This document shows positions 56,712 to 64,000 of a DNA stretch of 64,000 nt, piece by piece. The stretch lies in NCBI GenBank assembly GCA_963693315.1, contig OY856186.1:232584392-232648391 (forward strand), given 5' to 3'. Made by a program: the position numbers and the translations under genes. The notes below the pieces were generated by a model, which had not been told where the DNA came from, ran no database searches, and saw only the letters and a program-made list of their open reading frames with translations. Within the stretch, counting starts at the first letter, position 1. Each line of letters starts with the position of its first letter. This DNA is from Diogma glabrata. Lineage: Eukaryota; Arthropoda; Insecta; Diptera; Cylindrotomidae.

Positions 56712-59700
56712 AATATAATCCATCTCAACTAACCAATTGTAATGAAATGTAACAAAAGTAACTAAAATGTAACAAATGTAACTAAAAAAAAGTGATAAAT
56801 TTTATTTGTTTGAAGTTGCATAGATTTATTTGTGTTTATTGTAATTCAATTTACATGAGATTGATAATGTCGATTCAAAACTAGTGTTACGTTAATTAAA
56901 TACTAGTGATAGTTATTATTGTTAGCCATTAGAAGAACATTCACTAATCATTATAAGAGCATTTACAATAAAGGAAAAACTAATAAAACTAAATAAACTT
57001 ATTGTTGAATTTGAGGAATATCGTTTATTTGATAATTTCATTGATTTTGCTAATTAACGGAGTAAGGTTATCGCATACATTTAAATTGGTTTCGTGATTG
57101 GAGAATATAAGTTATACAGTACAACCATCATTAAAAAAATCACAATATATCATAATTATAAAATACGTAGTCAGAATTTATATAACAGCATCCGGATAAT
57201 TATTATATTATTAACCTTGTCACGTACATTTGGATTAGTTGTGTATCCAAGGATATTTTAAGTCATCAGTATTTATGTAACAGGATCCAGATTAATATGT
57301 TATTAACATTGTCGCAATACATTTGGATTAAATTTTTGTGATTCAAGGATATCATAAGTCATACCGTCCAGCAGTTATTACGAATCACACAATTATCAGC
57401 TATAAACTACACAGTCGTCAACATTTTCATAACAGCATACTTATATTACTTAATTATATTATATTAACCACATTGGTGCAATGTATGAGAGAAAATTATC
57501 AAGAAGAAACTTAAAAATAACCAAATTTTCTTCGATGGGGTTTGAGGAGTGCTAGTGATGATCAATACAACAACAATACAATATGGGTTCGAAATATTTA
57601 GTTATTAATTTTATTTAAATTTCTTCTATTTATATAGTATTTATAGATTGCATGCAAATATTTAACGTTACGGTTATTTTTTTTTTTTAAACCTGTTAAA
57701 TTATTTGATTTTCTTACATATTTACTGATGGCTATATTGCTATTGTTTCTTTTGAGTCTTTTTTTTGGCTACATTGTATAGAATTTTTTTTCTGGAATAA
57801 GTGTATTGTCTTTTCGAAGTTGCATAATTTGGAACGCCAATACTATGTTCGCGAGTGATGATGGCTTGATGTTTTTGTGTGATCCTCAAGTAACCATGAA
57901 CTAAATTGTGCAGTATGAGTTAGTGTGAGGGAGGAACCTATGTAGAGGATAGAAATAGACACGTGTGGTAATCATTAGTTTCCGGAAATTTTAACATCAT
58001 TTCTAACATATCAAAGCAGTTGTAATTATAACCTTCCAGTTGTCCACAAACAACCCACCCAATTCACCACTGTTAGCTAGCGGCATAAACCAAAACTGCG
58101 TGGATTCAACTACTGGAGGGTCTGTGTGTAGCAATGAGTATTTTTGTTCTTCTAGGGATTGAAATAGTCAAGGCTATCGACACAAGTTCTTAAATTTTAT
58201 ATGCATTCAGATGAAAGTGTTGCAAAATACATACTAAAATTTCAAGCGTTAAATAGAACTGCAAAACTATCAACGGGGCGATTTTTCACAACAAAATAAA
58301 ATTTAATACGTATTTAATACGAATTTGCCAGCAAATCCCCAATAACTTTTGGAACATACAATAAAAAATGAGGAACAAAGTTTTATTCATTTTTAGAGTT
58401 GATGAGGAAACTTTACCTAAAATTTCATGGGTGTGCCCCAAAATTGAGAGATTTTCATTTTTATCATCAAAATTTAAAAGTTCCAGAGATTTGCTCATAT
58501 ATTTGCACAAAATAATAAAATATTTTTTTTAGAAAATTATTTTATCCAAGTAGTTTTTCGAAATAATAACTTGTTATATTGTTATTTCAATTTTAGGCAT
58601 TGTTATTTTAATTTTGGCATTGTTATTTCAATAGGAAAAAAAGGCCTGCCTTACGAACAATTTTTGAATCCCAAAAGTGCGTTTTGCGGTTTACTCGTAC
58701 AAAAAATAAATTGTGTGGCAATTTAGTATAAATCAATCAATATTATACATATCTAGTTTTTTTATGATATACGATGAAAAACACGTGAAGCAGCAAAAAA
58801 CATGCAATTTTGGAAATGAGGTTTTAATTTTGTATATTTAGGTATTGGAATTCGTTAACATCAATAAAAAAAAATGTCTGCGTTTTTTTTTAACCCTGTC
58901 TTAAGATACAGGGTGTTGAAAAATCAAGAAATTGCTCGACCCTGGTGTATTGAAATGGCTCTACAGTCAAAACTACCGGACTGATTTGGCAACTCACAAA
59001 AAATTCGCAAAACACAAAACACACTATGTAACCTGTAGGTTTACAAGCCCTAATAAGCAACCACAAAAAAAATAATTTTTGCTTCCAATTTTTAACTTCG
59101 ATGAAATTAAAAATGATAAAAATCAATCAAGTTTTGTCTTTCACCACGATCGGTCTAAAAATAATTAATTAAATATATGAGAGATACAAATAAAATTAGC
59201 GCCAAGTGAATGTCTATTATTATAATAATAAGTTTTAATAAAATATTCGTTTTACTAAATAATACAAAAAAAAATAAATATAAATATAAATAACGAAAAT
59301 AAATTTATAAATGAATAATTTATTATTAATGATAAAAAATTGTGATATATGAAAACAAGAATAGTTCAAAAAAAATTCTTTACTTAGTAATTTTTTTGTC
59401 AGAAGAAAGCATAAGTTTATAGTGAAAAGCAACATTTATGGTTCATAAACTTAAAGTCCATAAGTTCAAACTAAAATCCGGTCAAGCAACCCACCTAAAA
59501 ATTCTAAAAAACAAATAAATCGAAAAATGTGGAATTTTACATATAAATTGAATCAATCATCATCATAATTGAATACAATAGCCAACAACGTCAATTACAA
59601 TAACCTTCATCAACAACCTCAACACTATTAACAACAGTCAACATTAAATAAAATTGTTCATTTAACATATAAAAAAATAATATCTGTATTGTGTTCGTCC

Positions 59701-60842
59701 TCAAATTTAAACCGAAAAAAAAATATCATATCTGTGTTGTGTTCGTCCTCAACTTAGAGTATATATAAATATAGAGAGAACATAACTTTAAAATTGTATG
59801 AAGAGAGACATAAGAAATCGTGTTCACAAAAATGTCATATTCAATTTCTCATTTCGCCATTTGCATTTCTGTTTATTTACAACAACCAACTATTGTATTA
59901 AATTATAAATTAAAAACAATTAAATAATTTAAAACGAAACAAAAAGTACAATCTATTATTTTTAGTTGTGTTAATTTTTATAAAATGAATGAAAATAATT
60001 ACGAGAGTATTTTACATTTATTGTGTTATTTCCAGTGATTTTATAATAGAGAATATTTTATTATTTTATAATGCCAATGTTCAAATATTTAAGTTATGTA
60101 TACATCCTGAAAGTATATTATGAAAACTAGCTGGCGACCAACTTTTCATTATTGCGTAGTTTATTTTTAATAGATAAAAGATTAAAATTTATATGTTTGG
60201 TTAGAATCAAATCCTAATCTGTCATTTTTCTTATTTCTTTTTATATAGTAGCAGTGAGGGAGAAACTATTATTTTTTTGTGGTAGGTTTTTTTCTTATAG
60301 ATTTAAAAGAAATTTGCAATAATTGTACAATTTTAAATCAAATGAAAAATTTTCGCACGTCTTTGGGAAGACAAACCGGTTTCTCTCTCAGAGAAATAAA
60401 GGAAAACAAACAAACAAAAAAACGATTTGACAGAAGATCAGTCACCATTAATATTAGTTATGGTGGTCGGTTGGTCCTCAAGTTAATAAAAAGGTTGTGG
60501 GTAAGTTTAAGTCTAAATATTGTATTATAAAATTTTTTTTTCTATTGGAATTATATTTAATTAAATAACAAATGTTGTTTTCTCTTGTAATTATATTTTA
60601 TATTGAGCTTATTGTAATGTAAGTATGCGCGAATAAACTCCCACCAGTAAGAGAGCTAGCGATTTGTTGGATGATGAAGAAACGTTAACAGAATTAAAGC
60701 TTCTTCCTATTTATTTATTTTTTGTTTTAAGCGGTATTATTAAAGCTCTGAATTATCGGTAAAGCCCACCCCAACATCACTGAAAGCTAGCGGGCAGATA
60801 CCGCACCGATTGTTTATTCAAAGCCTGTGGCAATGGTCACAG
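56712..60842. other. Gene-poor region
   Basis: No supportable gene. A direct repeat containing TGTGTTCGTCCTCAA occurs near 59690 and 59737, and a short ACCCTGT...ACAGGGT inverted repeat lies near 58892. Frames near 58286-58510, 58890-59126 and 60279-60530 have no recognisable domain. The 5' LTR of the gypsy element to the right must end near 60842, so the final part of this stretch is probably LTR. Confidence 0.45.
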
Positions 60843-60858
60843 TGGCGCCCAAGGGCTT
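60843..60858 (+). promoter_or_regulatory. PBS-like site
   Basis: TGGCGCCCAAGGGCTT begins with the eight to ten bases complementary to the 3' end of tRNA-Lys, as used by many gypsy elements and retroviruses, and follows GTCACAG (CA one base before). Located 1.1 kb upstream of a gypsy gag. The other LTR is outside the window, so the LTR end is not confirmed. Confidence 0.5.
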
Positions 60859-61983
60859 CATATATAAGATTCTATTAGATTTGATATCACGACAAAATCA
60901 TATCCATCAACAGATGTTTTGATATTGATTGTTTTTGTTGCTGATTTCTTAGATTTTTTTTATTAAAAATCCTCATTAACATTTCATCATTTTATGATTC
61001 ATTATATATTTTATTAGCTACAGTTAGTAAAATTGGTAAAATAATTTTCAAATTTTGAATAGAACCTGCTTATCTAGGTTGATACACATACTTTTTTTAA
61101 CAACTCCATTTGTGTTTATGACGTAATCAATATTCGTCAGACGATGTTTTGAATTTGATTTACTAATCAATTCACTATGGAGTTATATTGTAATAATTAA
61201 AAGTTTAACTACGTCATTCAAATATAACAATTTTTTTACTTTGATCAATCTTCTACGGGTACCGTATTTTGATATTTGAAATAAAAAGTAAATTTTGTTT
61301 CTCTGATAATAATAGCAATTTAATTAATTTCTGAGATTTTCTCATATATGATTTTATTTTGATTTTTGCTATTTGTGTTTAGACGTTAAACTTTAAATAA
61401 GTTATTTACTCGCTTTCTTCGTCATCCAAAGGTCGATAGCTCTCTTGCGTTTATATAATTTGTCTTACCTTTTTAAATAATTCGATAGTGCATACTCGGA
61501 ATAAACAAAATTAATAATAAGAATAAATAATAATAATAGTTTGAAACATATAACATGTTGATTACGAATTCTAAATAAACTAAAATAAAAATTACAAAAA
61601 TTCACTTATATTTATACACATTCTTCATATATTTAATATTATATTTTTTTTTATGATTTTGAACACAAATTTTGAAAATTTATTTTTTTTATTGTTTATA
61701 AAAGCGCTTATTGAAAATTTCATAACTTTGAATTTACTATAGGAAAGCTGGATTAAAAAAATTGATAGTAGCTAGCTTGACACTAAATGCTGGCTTGCAA
61801 TTTGTTTTCTTTTTCTATTATTTTTATTACCAGGTTTTTCTCTAGAAACTTATTAGATTTGTTAACTTTTGGTGGTGCGTTGGATAGTGTTAAATTTTTC
61901 TTCTGTTTGCACTAGGAAGTATTAGGAATTACAATTTTGTTTTTGTCACAAAGTAGTACTTGTTCACATTTACCTAGGTTAAA
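60859..61983 (+). other. Probable leader of the gypsy element
   Basis: AT-rich sequence between the PBS-like site and the gag ATG. No open frame of note. Confidence 0.45.
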
Positions 61984-64000
61984 ATGAATCCAACATTACT
62001 TGAATCCGATGAATTGAGAGTAGAATGCACTCTTAGGAATATCCAAGGGTTAAATTCGGTACAATTAACAATGTTGAAATTTTGTTTGGATCAGGAAGCT
62101 TCTGGTGCAGATCAACCTCCACATATAGCTCACCTAGCAGCAAGCAAGAATCCTAAAAGGGAAGTAGCACTTTGCGCTGGTAAAATCGTTGAAATGCAAG
62201 AGTCACTCATCTCTGCATTACGTTCGGATACACTTCATAAATCATTAATCCTGCAGTCGATGCAAACGCGTGCTTTACATTATCGGGGTCGGTTGAATCG
62301 AATTGCGGTCTCTCCTGCGGTGGCAGATGAATATCCGGCTGTTTCTTTACTATGCGCTAAATTAATAACCACTTTAAATGAAGCTAATATTGACGATGGG
62401 AATTTGGACAAGTCCATCCATGATTTAGAGGAAATCGATAATACTTCAGCGAAAAACATAATAGGAAATACGATGCACCTTCAAGAACAAAATATGTCTG
62501 ATAACGAAGGGAAATCTGTTGCTAGTGCTCCAGAAAGTGTTCTTTCCAAACAACCACTTCCTCAAAGTTCGAATCCCTCAGACAAATTTCCAAGTAGCTG
62601 CATAGCATCTAGTTCAACTACCTCCAATCTTCCTGCTTCTAGTAACGTGAATCCATCCTCATTACTGGGAAATTTACCAACTGTAGTAACAAACATTCAG
62701 AATCCTATGACATCTCATATACCAAATGCCACCAAATCGGATCCACTTCAATTGGCCATCTCCGAATGTAGCCAACTTATCCAAAATCCGGAAGTAAATA
62801 AACAGTCTCATTTTTCTGATCAATTAAATACCGTGCTTTCACGTCTCCTTTTAGTATCGACAAACCCAACATCAGCACCAAACATGGATGTTTCATCTAA
62901 TGAAATCTTGGCGGGGGAGATAAAGCCAGTAGCATCAAGTCCTCATCAACGTACTCCTGAACGCGACCTTAGAGTGAATCATGACACGCACCTTCAAGGA
63001 GGCTTTCACAAATCATTTCCTCCAATTCATAAATGGAATTTATTCTTTGATGGGTCTAGGGAAGGACTCAACATTGAGCGCTTCTTGTATCGAGTCGAAA
63101 CTAATGCCTCGTCATACAATGTTCCGTTGTATGTTTTGATGAATGATATCCAATACCTACTGAAAGGTAAAGCGTTAAATTGGTTTTGGTCATATAAAGA
63201 AACCAACCGTCCAACGTCTTGGATGGAGCTCCGTAATGCATTAAAAAGACAATTCAAGGATGAAAGAAATGACTTTGATGTTCGCCAAACCCTAGGGGGA
63301 AGAAAACAAAAACCGAATGAAACTTTCCAAGATTTTTACAGTGCGCTAGCAGAAATAACTCTTGCTTTGTCAGCACCTTTGAGTGATTTTGAGTTCATGC
63401 TTATTTTGCATGGCAACATGCGACCTGGACTAAAGGAAAAACTAGCAGGTATAAGATTTCTTTCAACTGCAGCACTTTTTGATGAATGCGTTTTAATTGA
63501 AAATGCATGGCGACAAATTAATTATGTTCCAGAACGAAATTCAAGTTTTTCGTACCCAACACGTTCGAATTCATCTGACCCTAACATTCATCCAAGCCTA
63601 AATTTTCGATCCGTGAATGAAATGGATAATAACTCATCTTTCACACCATACCTGCATCAAAACACAACAAACATAGAAACCCAAACATCTCCAACCCAAA
63701 ATGTTTCTGCTTTCACCACTAACTTTCCAAACCGTTTACCACCACCGTTGTCTGTTCCGAGACACTTGCTTGAAAAAGTTCGTTGTTGGAATTGTAGAAC
63801 GTTAGGTCATTGTTTCTTTAACTGTCCTAAGGAACCACAACATGTTTTCTGTCAAGGGTGTGGACAACCAGAATTGACTATAGAGTACTGCGCAAAATGC
63901 CATGGAAACTTAAAGAGGGTGGTGACACCTGGGATACAACCCCCTCGATACCTTTTACATCCTCCCAGGACAGCTACAACGTCGGAAGAAGCAGCATCCA
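61984..64000 (+). CDS. Gag of a Ty3/gypsy-type element (runs off the window)
   Basis: Open from ATG 61984 to the end, about 672 codons. The start shares ELRVEC and later LHYRGRLNRI with the Gag of the 9.8-kb element, so the two are relatives. A long Ser/Thr/Pro/Asn-rich region (about residues 150-340) separates the N-terminal part from the capsid-like part (KWNLFFDGSREGLNIERFL, then LKRQFKDERNDFD), a conserved Gag fold in this group. A zinc knuckle CWNCRTLGHCFFNC (C601, C604, H609, C614) is followed by a second Cys cluster CQGCGQ through CAKC. The protein packages element RNA. Protease and pol should follow beyond 64000. No stop or frameshift was seen, so it looks young. Confidence 0.9.
   Translation, partial: MNPTLLESDELRVECTLRNIQGLNSVQLTMLKFCLDQEASGADQPPHIAHLAASKNPKREVALCAGKIVEMQESLISALRSDTLHKSLILQSMQTRALHYRGRLNRIAVSPAVADEYPAVSLLCAKLITTLNEANIDDGNLDKSIHDLEEIDNTSAKNIIGNTMHLQEQNMSDNEGKSVASAPESVLSKQPLPQSSNPSDKFPSSCIASSSTTSNLPASSNVNPSSLLGNLPTVVTNIQNPMTSHIPNATKSDPLQLAISECSQLIQNPEVNKQSHFSDQLNTVLSRLLLVSTNPTSAPNMDVSSNEILAGEIKPVASSPHQRTPERDLRVNHDTHLQGGFHKSFPPIHKWNLFFDGSREGLNIERFLYRVETNASSYNVPLYVLMNDIQYLLKGKALNWFWSYKETNRPTSWMELRNALKRQFKDERNDFDVRQTLGGRKQKPNETFQDFYSALAEITLALSAPLSDFEFMLILHGNMRPGLKEKLAGIRFLSTAALFDECVLIENAWRQINYVPERNSSFSYPTRSNSSDPNIHPSLNFRSVNEMDNNSSFTPYLHQNTTNIETQTSPTQNVSAFTTNFPNRLPPPLSVPRHLLEKVRCWNCRTLGHCFFNCPKEPQHVFCQGCGQPELTIEYCAKCHGNLKRVVTPGIQPPRYLLHPPRTATTSEEAAS

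Noticed and set aside
58884..58912. ACCCTGT...ACAGGGT inverted repeat as a transposon end
   Set aside because: Only a short palindrome; no second terminus or duplication found.
58286..60530. Three or four 65-85-codon frames
   Set aside because: No recognisable domain and no supporting signals.
60843..60858. A full 18-base tRNA-Lys primer match
   Set aside because: Only the first roughly ten bases fit; recorded as PBS-like, not as a certain PBS.
1..64000. CRISPR arrays, operons, prokaryotic promoters, phage or plasmid genes
   Set aside because: None seen; all coding features are of eukaryotic type.

Overview
The window is an AT-rich nuclear segment from an insect, most likely a fly (Diptera). 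The reasons are very short phase-0 introns of about 60 bp, an atlastin-family GTPase gene, P-superfamily, Ty3/gypsy and non-LTR elements, and dense foldback MITEs. I cannot name the species. Almost everything is mobile DNA; only one gene looks like a possibly functional host gene. No rRNA, tRNA, CRISPR array or prokaryotic feature was seen.

Layout. 1-5998: AT-rich DNA with small MITEs, a solo LTR (2447-3051) sitting inside a foldback element, and a hAT-like terminus at 5615. 5999-16049: a Ty3/gypsy element on the plus strand with 1.19-kb LTRs, a CTAT target duplication and a 1549-codon gag-pol frame; its LTRs carry an exon-like reading frame. 16621-20871: wreckage consisting of a LINE 3' end, the 3' half of a second gypsy-type element (minus strand) interrupted by a MITE holding a THAP-finger remnant, a long foldback element, and a zinc-finger transposase fragment. 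21255-27813: a minus-strand gypsy element (gag-protease, RT, RNase H, integrase) with TAATT duplications, PBS and PPT; each ~191-bp LTR holds a different MITE.

28320-29967: a three-exon atlastin/GBP-like GTPase gene on the minus strand. It has the atlastin G domain and middle domain, but the membrane hairpin is replaced by a coiled coil and a predicted C-terminal CTIL prenylation box. 31241-43452: nested MITEs and foldbacks, a 9-bp minisatellite, a 5'-truncated LINE (38196-40603), and two head-to-head MITE copies forming a 1.46-kb palindrome.

44461-48923: a second atlastin-like coding exon, split by a 4.26-kb P-superfamily transposon with ~0.9-kb inverted repeats and a GATATAAC duplication. 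49741-56243: a three-level nest, in which a MITE contains a plus-strand LINE, which contains a minus-strand LINE. The innermost LINE carries a 2A-like motif and a PHD-type finger and is flanked by a 12-bp duplication. 56712-60842: gene-poor. 60843-64000: the start of another gypsy element, with a PBS-like site, a leader and an open Gag frame related to the 9.8-kb Gag that runs off the window.

The genes do not form one pathway. The parts that speak to each other are the two atlastin-like loci (one apparently intact, one disrupted), the two related Gags (which show where the first is frame-shifted), and the insertion order readable from target duplications.
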